DNA from: Chthonomonas calidirosea
GTDB lineage: Bacteria > Armatimonadota > Fimbriimonadia > Fimbriimonadales > Fimbriimonadaceae
Direction: 5' to 3'
Assembly (NCBI GenBank): GCA_945882415.1
Contig: CAMCWC010000005.1
Span: 1-64,000 of the forward strand
DNA: 64,000 bases
Positions within the stretch are counted from its first letter, which is position 1. Each line of letters opens with the position of its first letter. This document shows positions 31,757-39,772 of the stretch, one piece after another. The position numbers and the translations under genes were made by a program. The notes beneath the pieces were generated by a model, which was not told where the DNA came from, searched no databases, and worked only from the letters and a program-made list of their open reading frames with translations.

Positions 31757-33523
31757 ATGCCAATCGATTCAATGCAAGTCATCCTGCCGATCATCGGTAT
31801 CGTCCTCGGGGTCATCCTGTTACTCGGCTTCGTCGTGTCCAGGTTGTACGTCCGGTCGACGAAGGAAAGCTCGTTCGTAAAGACCGGCATGGGCGGACAG
31901 AAGGTCGTTATGAGCGGCGGTGCCGTTGTCTTCCCGGTGATCCACGAAATCATTCGGGTGAACATGAACACGCTACGACTCGAAGTCCGACGAACCGGCG
32001 AATCGGCCCTGATTACAAAGGACCGCATCCGGGTTGACGTTCACGCAGAGTTCTTCGTTCGCGTGAAACCGACCGAAGAGGCCATTGCCGATGCCGCCCA
32101 GACGCTTGGTCTGCGAACGCAGAATCCGGCGGCCCTGAAAGAATTGGTCGAAGGTAAGTTCGTCGACGCGCTTCGCGCGGTCGCGGCGGAGATGACGATG
32201 GAAGAGCTGCACGAGCAGCGCGTCCAGTTCGTCCAGCGCGTTCAAACCACCGTGTCGGAAGACATTCTCAAGAACGGTCTTGAGCTCGAATCCGTCTCGC
32301 TTACGTCGCTTGACCAGACTAGCATTGACTTCCTGAATCCAAACAACGTCTTCGACGCCCAAGGTTTGGCAAAGCTGACCGAGACCATCGAAGCAAAGCG
32401 AAAGCAGCGCAACGACATCGAGCAGGAAACTCGGATTCAGATCGAAACGAAGAACCTCCAGGCCGACCAGCAATCTTTGAGCATCAAGCGAGAGCAAGAG
32501 TACGCGCAGATGGAGCAGCAGCGCGAAATCGAAATCCGCCGAGCCGGTCAGGTTGCGGAAATCGCCCGCGAACGTGCCGCACGAGAGCAAGAAGCCAAGC
32601 AAGCCGAAATCGCAGCCCAGCAGCTGGTTCAGCAATCCCAAATCCTTTCGGCAAGGGAAGTGCAGGAGAGCCAGATCGCGAGTGAGCGGCAATTAAAGGA
32701 GCTCGAAGTTCTTAAAGCCCAAGCCCTTGAAACCGCCGAAATTGACAAGTCAAAGGCCCTCGAGCTTGCCGAGCAGGATCGATCCATCGCCATCGCAGAG
32801 AAGTCCCGGGCAAAGTCGGAAGCCGAAGCCCTGGCATCTCGTGCCTTGGCCGAAGCCGTAAAGGCGGAGGAAGAAGTCATCACCGTTCGAGAGAGCGAAG
32901 TCGCCGAGCGACGTAAGCGAATCGAGCTGATTACGGCTGCTGAGCAGGCTGAGAAGGAAGCGATCAAGATCACCTATGCTGCCCAGGCCGAAGTGAAGGC
33001 TACGGAAGACCGTGCAACTGCCTTGCGAACATTGGCTTCCGCCGAAGCCGAGCAGATTCGAATTGCTGCCGCCGGTGAAGCTGACTCGATCACCGCGCGA
33101 GCGGAAGCCGAAGCGAAGCGCTACTCGGTCGAAGCCGTCGGTAAGCGCGCGATAAACGAAGCCGAGAACGTTCTCTCTGCCGCCGTGCTTGAAGCTCAAA
33201 TCAAGAAGATTCTCATCGAGAACCTCCCGGCCATCATCCGCGAAAGCGTGGAGCCGATGAAGCAAATCGATAGCATCAAGATCATGCAGGTCGAAGGGCT
33301 GGGCGGTGGCAATAACGGTGGCTCGCACTCCGAAGCAAACACATCGCTGGCTGACCAGATGGTTAACAGCGCGCTTCGCTATCGTGGCCAGGCACCGCTG
33401 GTAGATGCGCTGATGGAAGAGATCGGCATCAAGGGTGGCGACATCAACGGTGCGGTTCGTGCGCTCGGTGTTGGGGCTGCGCCTGCAATCACCGAGAAAT
33501 CTGAGGCGGCTAAATCCGAGTAG
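31757..33523 (+). CDS. Flotillin-family SPFH protein (YqiK-like)
   Basis: 588 residues. One N-terminal transmembrane segment (about 7-27) is followed by the SPFH/band-7 domain (GGAVVFPVIHEIIRVNM, DRIRVDVHAEFFVRVKP). A long coiled coil rich in Glu/Ala/Gln and Arg (residues about 210-490) follows, with repeated EAxA, REQE and AEAEAKR patterns. The C-terminus contains SVEPMKQIDSIKIMQVEG, typical of flotillins, and a Gly/Ser linker with a conserved tail. Flotillins oligomerise on the inner membrane. With the YqiJ-like gene before it, this is the second gene of a two-gene unit. Confidence 0.92.
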   Translation: MPIDSMQVILPIIGIVLGVILLLGFVVSRLYVRSTKESSFVKTGMGGQKVVMSGGAVVFPVIHEIIRVNMNTLRLEVRRTGESALITKDRIRVDVHAEFFVRVKPTEEAIADAAQTLGLRTQNPAALKELVEGKFVDALRAVAAEMTMEELHEQRVQFVQRVQTTVSEDILKNGLELESVSLTSLDQTSIDFLNPNNVFDAQGLAKLTETIEAKRKQRNDIEQETRIQIETKNLQADQQSLSIKREQEYAQMEQQREIEIRRAGQVAEIARERAAREQEAKQAEIAAQQLVQQSQILSAREVQESQIASERQLKELEVLKAQALETAEIDKSKALELAEQDRSIAIAEKSRAKSEAEALASRALAEAVKAEEEVITVRESEVAERRKRIELITAAEQAEKEAIKITYAAQAEVKATEDRATALRTLASAEAEQIRIAAAGEADSITARAEAEAKRYSVEAVGKRAINEAENVLSAAVLEAQIKKILIENLPAIIRESVEPMKQIDSIKIMQVEGLGGGNNGGSHSEANTSLADQMVNSALRYRGQAPLVDALMEEIGIKGGDINGAVRALGVGAAPAITEKSEAAKSE

Positions 33524-33537
33524 AGACAACGGCGAGT

Positions 33538-34656
33538 TTGGCAGCGGAGGGCGCCTATCAGGCCGCCGTTCGTGCCGTGGCGGGCGACTTTGTGATGAGC
33601 AAAGTCGCCCGTTCGATGTTTCGACATCGAGACTTTCCGGTCAAAGTCCTCGCGGTCGGCAAGGCGGCGTCGGCCATGGTTGCCGGTCTGGTTGATGGCC
33701 GTTCCGAAATCGCGACCGGTTTGGTGATCACGACCGAACTTGACAACGGACCAAGATTTGAAGGGTTCGAGCATTTGGTCAGCAGCCACCCTATCCCTGA
33801 CGAGCGGAGCCTGCGAGCGGGCGAACGAGCGCTTGAGTTTGCGGCGAGTTGTCAACCGAGCGACAGGGTTTTGCTTTTGCTCAGCGGCGGAGCTTCGGCC
33901 CTTATGGAGAGCCTCCGTCCAGGAATTGGCCTCAGCGACTTTCAATTCCAAACCCGGCAGGTGATGAATTCTGGCGCGGATATCTTTGCCTTAAACAAGT
34001 TCCGCCAGCAACACTCACTAATCAAATCTGGCGGACTCGCGCAGGCCCTTGGTCACGTGAAGTGGAAGCGAGCCTACGTCATCTCGGACGTCATGGGCAA
34101 CGACTTCAGCACGATCGGAAGTGGACCCTTTTGGGATGAAGAGCACTCGATTCCCCATCGAGTCGTTGCTAACAACGCTATGGCGGTTCAGGCGGCGCGA
34201 GCCCACTTATTGCAGAACAAATTTTGGCTTGAGGAGCCGGAGCCGCTGCCCTTTGTAACGCGGGACGCCACCGAATTTGGCGAGCGGTTGGGCCTTCAAG
34301 TATCCGCATTCGTGGACAGGGAAGCGGTCGTGTGTGGAGGCGAGCCGACGCTTGCGGTGACAGGAGACATTCCGGGCGGTCGGAGCCAGCACGTGGCGTT
34401 GGTCGCGGCGACAAAGATGGACTGGATGGGAACCGCTATTCTTGCGGCTGGAACAGACGGCCGAGATGGAGCCACCAACTACGCAGGCGCTTCCATCACC
34501 GCGCAGGACAAGCCCACGCCAACACGAATCGAAGAATTCAATACTGCGATACGAACGTTTGATACCACTCGCATCATCGAAGAAGAGAACTGGGCATTGC
34601 CCGCCGCATACACAGGCACGAACGTCAACGATATCTTTATCGCGATACGAGCGTGA
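33538..34656 (+). CDS. Glycerate 2-kinase (MOFRL/DUF4147 family)
   Basis: A 372-residue type II glycerate kinase that phosphorylates D-glycerate at C2. The N-terminal domain has KVLAVGKAASAMV near residue 37, SSHPIPDERSLRAGERALEF near 81, LLLLSGGASALME near 110 and VISDVMGNDFSTIGSGP near 180. The C-terminal MOFRL domain has GGEPTLAVTGDIPGGRSQHVAL and ILAAGTDGRDG. The start is TTG 33538, 14 bp after the flotillin stop. The family is usually over 400 residues, so this one is slightly short at the N-terminus. It overlaps the convergent 34637 gene by 20 bp. The product feeds glycolysis near phosphoglycerate; pgk is close by but on the opposite strand. Confidence 0.88.
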   Translation: MAAEGAYQAAVRAVAGDFVMSKVARSMFRHRDFPVKVLAVGKAASAMVAGLVDGRSEIATGLVITTELDNGPRFEGFEHLVSSHPIPDERSLRAGERALEFAASCQPSDRVLLLLSGGASALMESLRPGIGLSDFQFQTRQVMNSGADIFALNKFRQQHSLIKSGGLAQALGHVKWKRAYVISDVMGNDFSTIGSGPFWDEEHSIPHRVVANNAMAVQAARAHLLQNKFWLEEPEPLPFVTRDATEFGERLGLQVSAFVDREAVVCGGEPTLAVTGDIPGGRSQHVALVAATKMDWMGTAILAAGTDGRDGATNYAGASITAQDKPTPTRIEEFNTAIRTFDTTRIIEEENWALPAAYTGTNVNDIFIAIRA

Positions 34657-35485
34657 TTGTCCAAACCTGAAGTTCCGCCATGCTCCAGAGCGCAACCCCG
34701 GCAGGCGGGTCCAGCGTGATCCGGACCTGAGACTTGCCTTCGAGCCATCGGCGATCGATCCCAAACTCGCTCGTTGCCCAGCGCCGCTCTCGGTCCTCGC
34801 GCGGCTCGTACCACCAGCCCACGAACTCACCATCAACCAAAACTCGCGCCCGTTGCCGTCCGTGGAAGCGATCGTAAGTCTTTCGAAGTCGGAGCCCGGT
34901 GCAGTCCGCCGGTAGTGGTTGAGTCCAGCTAAACGAGTTCAGAAAACTCTGATGCTCGCCAGTAAAAGGAACTCCATCTTCCCAAGCGCTCGCGACCGAG
35001 AACAACTTTGTTTGGTTCTGGGCCGCCACATCGTATCGCTTGCGCGCGTCGGCGTCACTAACATGCCAGCGATCCTGCAATTTGGTCTCAATGGAGTCCG
35101 CCCAGATTACGGTGATGTAGCCTTCGCTCTTCACTTCGCGGAAAAACGGGCACGGCACTTCGCTGGAAATGTGTTCAAATGGCAGCCGGAGACCATCGAC
35201 ATAGACCGGCATTTCCAACGAGGTGATCCAACCCGCGCCGAAGATCGGGGGGCGTACGGGCTCTGTGATGCCCTCCGGCGCCGAGAGCCGACCTAGCCCA
35301 ACCGGGATAACGATTGGCGCATCTGGTGTGAGGGTCACGAACTCTTCAAACGGGGTGGCGCTCAGGCCGTCCAAATCGTAGTAGCCCGGGCCGTCGACGT
35401 CCACCACAACGTTTGCACCGTTCGCATCTCGGTACAGGGGCTGCGTAAACTCGCGATAGCTTTCACTTGCGCTCAGGATTGGCAT
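34637..35485 (-). CDS. Uncharacterised protein with DUF2961-like C-terminus
   Basis: 282 residues with no signal peptide or transmembrane segment. The C-terminal half ([51 protein letters not shown]) resembles the end of DUF2961 proteins, which are linked to carbohydrate processing (some are difructose-anhydride or alpha-glycan hydrolases). The N-terminal half also looks beta-rich ([30 protein letters not shown]). No catalytic residue can be assigned. It overlaps glycerate kinase by 20 bp at the 3' end. Assignment to DUF2961 is tentative. Confidence 0.6.
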   Translation of the reverse strand: MPILSASESYREFTQPLYRDANGANVVVDVDGPGYYDLDGLSATPFEEFVTLTPDAPIVIPVGLGRLSAPEGITEPVRPPIFGAGWITSLEMPVYVDGLRLPFEHISSEVPCPFFREVKSEGYITVIWADSIETKLQDRWHVSDADARKRYDVAAQNQTKLFSVASAWEDGVPFTGEHQSFLNSFSWTQPLPADCTGLRLRKTYDRFHGRQRARVLVDGEFVGWWYEPREDRERRWATSEFGIDRRWLEGKSQVRITLDPPAGVALWSMAELQVWTITLVSR

Positions 35486-35503
35486 GATGTCGTAGAGCTA
35501 AGC

Positions 35504-35656
35504 ATGCCGCAACGGAACAACTCCCACCTGCCCACCAAAACCTGTGCCGCGTGTGGGCGGCCGTTCTCTTGGCGAAAAAAGTGGGAACGAGACTGGGAAA
35601 ACGTGAAGTTCTGCAGCGACAAATGCCGGAAGAATAAACCTACTCTGAATCCCTGA
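35504..35656 (+). CDS. DUF2256-type zinc-ribbon mini-protein
   Basis: A 50-residue protein. CxxC at 14-17 ([19 protein letters not shown]) and CSDKC at 37-41 give four cysteines, matching the DUF2256 pattern (KxCxxCxRPFxWRKKWxxxWxxVxxCSxxC). Such proteins probably bind zinc; the function is unknown. It is encoded between two minus-strand genes. Its 3' end overlaps the pgk stop by 17 bp on the opposite strand. In some genomes DUF2256 is encoded near cryptochrome/photolyase genes, which are not seen here. Confidence 0.85.
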   Translation: MPQRNNSHLPTKTCAACGRPFSWRKKWERDWENVKFCSDKCRKNKPTLNP

Positions 35657-36818
35657 GCGCCGCAATCCCTGGCAAGACCTTGCCTTCGAGAAACTCCAAG
35701 CTCGCACCGCCGCCGGTGCTGACATGGCTCATCTTGTCCGCAAGGCCGAATTTCTCAACCGCCGCCGCGCTGTCCCCGCCACCCACAATCGTGGTGCCCT
35801 TGCACTCCGCCATCGCTTCCGCAACAGCACGGGTTCCACCCTCAAAAGGTTTCAATTCGAAGACACCCACTGGGCCGTTCCAGAGAACAGTCTGTGCGGA
35901 CTTGATAACCTCGGCGAAGGCAACGCGCGAGGCTGGTCCGATATCGAGTCCTTCCTGGTCAGCCGGAATGTCGTCAACCGAGACGACCATCGTGTTAGCA
36001 TCAGCGGAGAATGCGTCGCTTACAACGAGGTCAACTGGCAGCAGGATCTTTTCAGGATATTCCTTCAGCAAGCTAGCCGCGTACTCGATCGAGCTTGAGT
36101 CCAATATCGACTTTCCAATTTCTTTGCCTTGCGCCTTCAGGAACGTGTAGGTCATACCGCCGCCGATGAGCAAGCGATCCACCTTTGGAAGCAGGTTGTC
36201 GATGAGGGCAATCTTGTCCTTGACCTTGCTACCACCCATGATCGCGACAAACGGTCTTGCCGGATTCGTGACGACAACGCCTAAGTGTTGCAGTTCCTTC
36301 TCGATCAGAAGGCCGGCGTAGCCGGGAAGGATGTGCGCAACGCCCTCCGTGCTGGCGTGGGCGCGATGTGCGGTTCCGAAGGCGTCGTTAACAAAAACGT
36401 CGGCAAGCTTCGCGAGCTTTGCGGCGAAAGCAGGGTCGTTTGCTTCCTCTTCGGGATGGAACCGGACGTTCTCGAGCAGTAGAACATCACCCGGCTGAGC
36501 CTTTGAAATGGCTTTCTCAACTTCAAATCCAACGCAATCTGGGAGCAAGGTCACCGGCTGGTCCAGCAGTTCGCTGAGACGATTAGCGACGGGCTCAAGC
36601 GTAAGGGCATTGTCGATGCCTTTCGGGCGGCCAAGATGGCTGGCAAGAATGACAATCGCCCCCTGCTTGATCAGGTGGCCAATCGTCGCAAGGCTCTCTT
36701 CGATTCGACGACTATCGGTGATTTCGCCGTTCTCTAACGGCACGTTAAAGTCGCATCGAACGAGAACGCGTTTACCTGCCGCGTTGAGATCAGAGAGAGT
36801 AAGTTTGCCGAGCGCCAT
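35640..36818 (-). CDS. pgk: Phosphoglycerate kinase
   Basis: A 392-residue standard-length PGK transferring phosphate from 1,3-bisphosphoglycerate to [18 protein letters not shown] is at residue 18, [10 protein letters not shown] near 59, [13 protein letters not shown] near 113, [20 protein letters not shown] near 191, [11 protein letters not shown] near 310 and the nucleotide loop [14 protein letters not shown] near 345. All expected residues are present. It is transcribed alone; the Spy-like or pilin-pair genes upstream are not linked. A TATTCT hexamer precedes the start by seven bases. Confidence 0.97.
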   Translation of the reverse strand: MALGKLTLSDLNAAGKRVLVRCDFNVPLENGEITDSRRIEESLATIGHLIKQGAIVILASHLGRPKGIDNALTLEPVANRLSELLDQPVTLLPDCVGFEVEKAISKAQPGDVLLLENVRFHPEEEANDPAFAAKLAKLADVFVNDAFGTAHRAHASTEGVAHILPGYAGLLIEKELQHLGVVVTNPARPFVAIMGGSKVKDKIALIDNLLPKVDRLLIGGGMTYTFLKAQGKEIGKSILDSSSIEYAASLLKEYPEKILLPVDLVVSDAFSADANTMVVSVDDIPADQEGLDIGPASRVAFAEVIKSAQTVLWNGPVGVFELKPFEGGTRAVAEAMAECKGTTIVGGGDSAAAVEKFGLADKMSHVSTGGGASLEFLEGKVLPGIAALRDSE

Positions 36819-36825
36819 CAGTTTC

Positions 36826-36831
36826 AGAATA
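36826..36831 (-). promoter_or_regulatory. Putative -10 hexamer (TATTCT) for pgk
   Basis: On the complement, TATTCT ends seven bases before the pgk ATG and there is no Shine-Dalgarno. A leaderless transcript is likely. Confidence 0.4.
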
Positions 36832-36856
36832 CCGACCTGACGGCGCTCGGGTTGCC

Positions 36857-37042
36857 TTATTGCGGAGAATCTTTCAGAGCGTTGCCCCGAACCGGCTGGG
36901 CCGCTGCCGCGTCCTCTTTCGAGTACTTCTTGTCCGACTTGGCTTCTGCGCCAGCCGGATTTGGTGGCTCCGCGTCATTGCCGCATCCGATGAGGGATGC
37001 AGCAACGACAGAAGCAAAGAGCAGTGCCTTCAGTTGCTTCAT
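36857..37042 (-). CDS. Small lipoprotein paired with pilin gene, copy 3
   Basis: A 61-residue protein from ATG 37042; TTG 37048, two codons earlier and directly after the pilin stop, is an alternative. The signal peptide (KQLKALLFASVVAASLIGC) ends in lipobox LIGC. The mature part of about 42 residues is charged (DKKYSKEDAAAAQPVRG). It follows the pilin gene by six bases. Its size and layout match the lipoprotein at 17284. The function is unknown. Confidence 0.75.
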   Translation of the reverse strand: MKQLKALLFASVVAASLIGCGNDAEPPNPAGAEAKSDKKYSKEDAAAAQPVRGNALKDSPQ

Positions 37043-37048
37043 ATCCAA

Positions 37049-38080
37049 TTATGGGAAGCAAGGGAGGGCGGAGCCAACGGGGCCGATCGTGTACTCGAAG
37101 GTCGAGTCGGGTCGGAAGTAGCTCATGTAGCGGCCCGCACCGGGTGCAGAGACGCATCGTGCCGGAACATACAGGTTTCCTGGTGCGCTTACTGGGTCGC
37201 CGACGCAATCTGCCACCTTGCTGTACTGGTAACCAGGAATGTTGCGGTTCCCAGTGTTAATTCCTTCTGCAGGGTGCTTGATGAATCGTGCGGAAGAGTC
37301 CGTAGCAACCACGAGCCAGCCATCGCCAAAGACGTGGGTAGTGTCGCTGGCGCCTTCGAAGGTGCACTCGTAGGTGTCCTGTCGGCTTGCCAACGATCGC
37401 GTGCTTCCTGCCTGTGGAACTCCACCGGCGTTGAACTTACAAACCGGAGCTGGGTTTCCTGGCGTTCCGATGACCGGGCAGATCATGTAGACCGGGGTGT
37501 ATCCGTAGCCGCGATAGGCTTCTTTACCGTTGCTCCACGTTGCCAAGGGCAACTGGCTCGGACGTGCGACTTCGGACGCCGAGGCTGCATTGAGCAAGCC
37601 GTTGGTGGCAAGGGATGTGACAGGTAGCCCTGCCGGAGCGGTGGTGTAGCTGAATCCAGCGGTGTACAGCGTCTGTCCGCTGGCGGTGTAGATGTCGTAG
37701 TTCTTGGTGTAAGGGAAGGTGGAGTTGTGCCAAGCCACCGCATCGGCGGCGGTGAAGGCTGAGTTAGCTCCCCAACCGGCTGGAACGGAGTGAAGTCGGT
37801 AGGACGGAGTGCTCCAGAAACTGTGCAGGTATGTGCCGGTGATCGGGTCGATGGAATGCATCAACGGGAAGTAGTCGTCGTAATCCGTCGAGTACAGAAG
37901 GATGCCCGTTCCGGTCTGCTTGGTATTGCTCAGCGCAGCAGACTTCTTAGCCGCAGCTTTCGCCTGAGCGAAGACCGGGAAGAGGATGGCAGCGAGAATC
38001 GCGATGATAGCGATTACGACCAGCAGTTCGATGAGGGTGAATCCCTTCAAACCATTCTTTGGTGTGTGACAGTTTTGCAT
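37049..38080 (-). CDS. Prepilin-like secreted protein, copy 3
   Basis: 343 residues. The leader ends NGLKG and is followed by the prepilin motif ([20 protein letters not shown]) and PVFAQAKAAAKKSAALSNTKQTG. The globular domain is longer than in copies 1 and 2 and has a different end (YMSYFRPDSTFEYTIGPVG). A VFGDGWLVVATD segment may replace the usual FSDGHA element. A prepilin peptidase is not in this window. It is paired with the lipoprotein at 36857, but no glycoside hydrolase or LacI regulator is adjacent. Confidence 0.87.
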   Translation of the reverse strand: MQNCHTPKNGLKGFTLIELLVVIAIIAILAAILFPVFAQAKAAAKKSAALSNTKQTGTGILLYSTDYDDYFPLMHSIDPITGTYLHSFWSTPSYRLHSVPAGWGANSAFTAADAVAWHNSTFPYTKNYDIYTASGQTLYTAGFSYTTAPAGLPVTSLATNGLLNAASASEVARPSQLPLATWSNGKEAYRGYGYTPVYMICPVIGTPGNPAPVCKFNAGGVPQAGSTRSLASRQDTYECTFEGASDTTHVFGDGWLVVATDSSARFIKHPAEGINTGNRNIPGYQYSKVADCVGDPVSAPGNLYVPARCVSAPGAGRYMSYFRPDSTFEYTIGPVGSALPCFP

Positions 38081-38450
38081 TAATACTCCGTCCCTAACTT
38101 CGTTGTTAAAGATGAGCGATATGATAACAAATACTTAGGCAAAAACCAAGGGAGATTAGGCATGTTGGCAAACATTGCCTTCGTTCAGACTGCATCGTAG
38201 AACACCCCCCAAATTGAACCTGCTGAAGCAGTTTGACTAGCCCCTTCGTCAAGAATATTCTCAACAAAATGGCTGCCGAGTGGTGCCGATTCTGGTGTTT
38301 CCTTTAGCAATCACTAAGTGCATCAAGCCGTAAACGGGTGCTTAGAGCTAGGCGATTTGTTGCGAAACAATCGAAGGCTTTTCTACCAATAAGAGCACTT
38401 TCATTTTGTAGAGCTAACTGCCCCAGTTGGTTCCGAACCATATTTCGGAA
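38081..38450. other. Intergenic region between divergent pilin and metY genes
   Basis: 370 bp with no gene. It must hold the promoters of both flanking genes. A small inverted repeat (GGCAA-ACA-TTGCC, 38167-38179) and an interrupted CTGCT/AGCAG pair are present. I looked for a SAM-type riboswitch in front of metY and saw no match to the SAM-I core. Confidence 0.5.
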
Positions 38451-39749
38451 ATGAGCCGTCATCAATTCGAAACCCAGACCCTCCACGCTGGACAAACCGT
38501 CGATCCAACCACCAAGTCCCGCGCCGTGCCGATTTACCAAACCACAAGCTACGTGTTTGACGACACCGCTCACGCCGCGCGACTGTTTTCGCTCCAAGAG
38601 TTCGGCAACATCTACACCCGGATCATGAATCCGACAACAGCGGTTTTCGAAGATCGAATCGCCGCATTGGAAGGCGGATCGCACGCAGTTGCAACCGCTT
38701 CTGGTCAGGCTGCCGAAGTCCTCGCGATCACGACGATCGCAGAAGCCGGGGATGAAATCGTTTCTAGTTCGTCCTTGTACGGCGGAACGTATAACCTCTT
38801 TCACTACACCCTGCCGAAATACGGCATCAAAGTGAAGTTCGTCGATCAGTCGAATCCCGCCGGATTCCGCGATGCGATCACCAAGCGCACAAAGCTCGTC
38901 TACGGTGAGACCCTAGGAAACCCCAAGCTAGACACCTTCCCGTTTGCGGAGGTCTCAGCCATTGCGAAAGAAGCGGGCGTTCCGCTGGTGATCGATAACA
39001 CCGCCGCATCGCCGTATCTCGTGCGACCATTTGATTTGGGTGCAAACATCGTGGTCCACTCAGCAACAAAGTTCATTGGTGGCCACGGCACGGCCATTGG
39101 TGGCGTGGTGGTCGATGGTGGGAACTTCGACTGGGCGGCTTCGGGCCGGTACCCCAACTTCACCGATCCGGACCCCTCCTATCACGGCTTGAAGTTCTGG
39201 GATGTTTTCGGCGATTTCCCCGGGCTCGGAAACGTTGCCCTTGGGTTGAAGGCGCGAGTTCAAGGGCTTCGTGATACCGGGGCCGCCCTGTCGCCGTTCA
39301 ATGCCTTCCTCCTATTGCAGGGTCTAGAAACCTTGCACCTTCGCCTGGAGCGACACTCCGAAAACGCAAAGCGGGTCGCAGAGTTCCTAGCGCAACACCC
39401 GAAAGTGACCTGGGTGAACTATCCGGGCCTGCCAAGCCACTTCGACTACGAGAGGGCAAAGACCGCTTTCTATCGCGGTCAATTCGGTGCGCTCATTGGA
39501 TTCGGAATCCAAGGTGGCCACGACGCCGCATTGAAGTTCATCGATAAGCTCGAGATCTTCTCCCTTTTGGCGAACATCGGTGACGCTAAGTCGCTCGTCA
39601 TCCATCCCGCCAGCACAACCCACCAGCAGCTCACGCCTGAAGAGCAGGCGTCCGCGGGCGTTTCGCCGGACTACATTCGGCTGTCCGTAGGCATTGAGAA
39701 CGTCAACGACCTCATTGGCGACCTCGACGCGGCTCTGGCATCGGCTTAG
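38451..39749 (+). CDS. metY: O-acetylhomoserine sulfhydrylase (MetY-like, PLP-dependent)
   Basis: A 432-residue Cys/Met metabolism PLP enzyme. FETQTLHAGQ and VPIYQTTSYVF are N-terminal family motifs, YTRIMNPTTAVFEDRIAALEG lies near residue 63 and TASGQAAEVLAI near 88. The PLP lysine is in VVHSATKFIGGHGT near 208 and GYLQG-type substrate residues follow. Length and the long C-terminal domain fit O-acetylhomoserine aminocarboxypropyltransferase, which makes homocysteine from O-acetylhomoserine and sulfide. I start at ATG 38451, eight codons after an in-frame TTG. No other methionine gene is adjacent. Confidence 0.9.
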   Translation: MSRHQFETQTLHAGQTVDPTTKSRAVPIYQTTSYVFDDTAHAARLFSLQEFGNIYTRIMNPTTAVFEDRIAALEGGSHAVATASGQAAEVLAITTIAEAGDEIVSSSSLYGGTYNLFHYTLPKYGIKVKFVDQSNPAGFRDAITKRTKLVYGETLGNPKLDTFPFAEVSAIAKEAGVPLVIDNTAASPYLVRPFDLGANIVVHSATKFIGGHGTAIGGVVVDGGNFDWAASGRYPNFTDPDPSYHGLKFWDVFGDFPGLGNVALGLKARVQGLRDTGAALSPFNAFLLLQGLETLHLRLERHSENAKRVAEFLAQHPKVTWVNYPGLPSHFDYERAKTAFYRGQFGALIGFGIQGGHDAALKFIDKLEIFSLLANIGDAKSLVIHPASTTHQQLTPEEQASAGVSPDYIRLSVGIENVNDLIGDLDAALASA

Positions 39750-39772
39750 TGCTTGTATGCTAAGTGGCAAGT

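Noticed and set aside
38081-38450. SAM riboswitch in front of metY
   Set aside because: No match to the SAM-I or SAM-II conserved cores could be found by eye.
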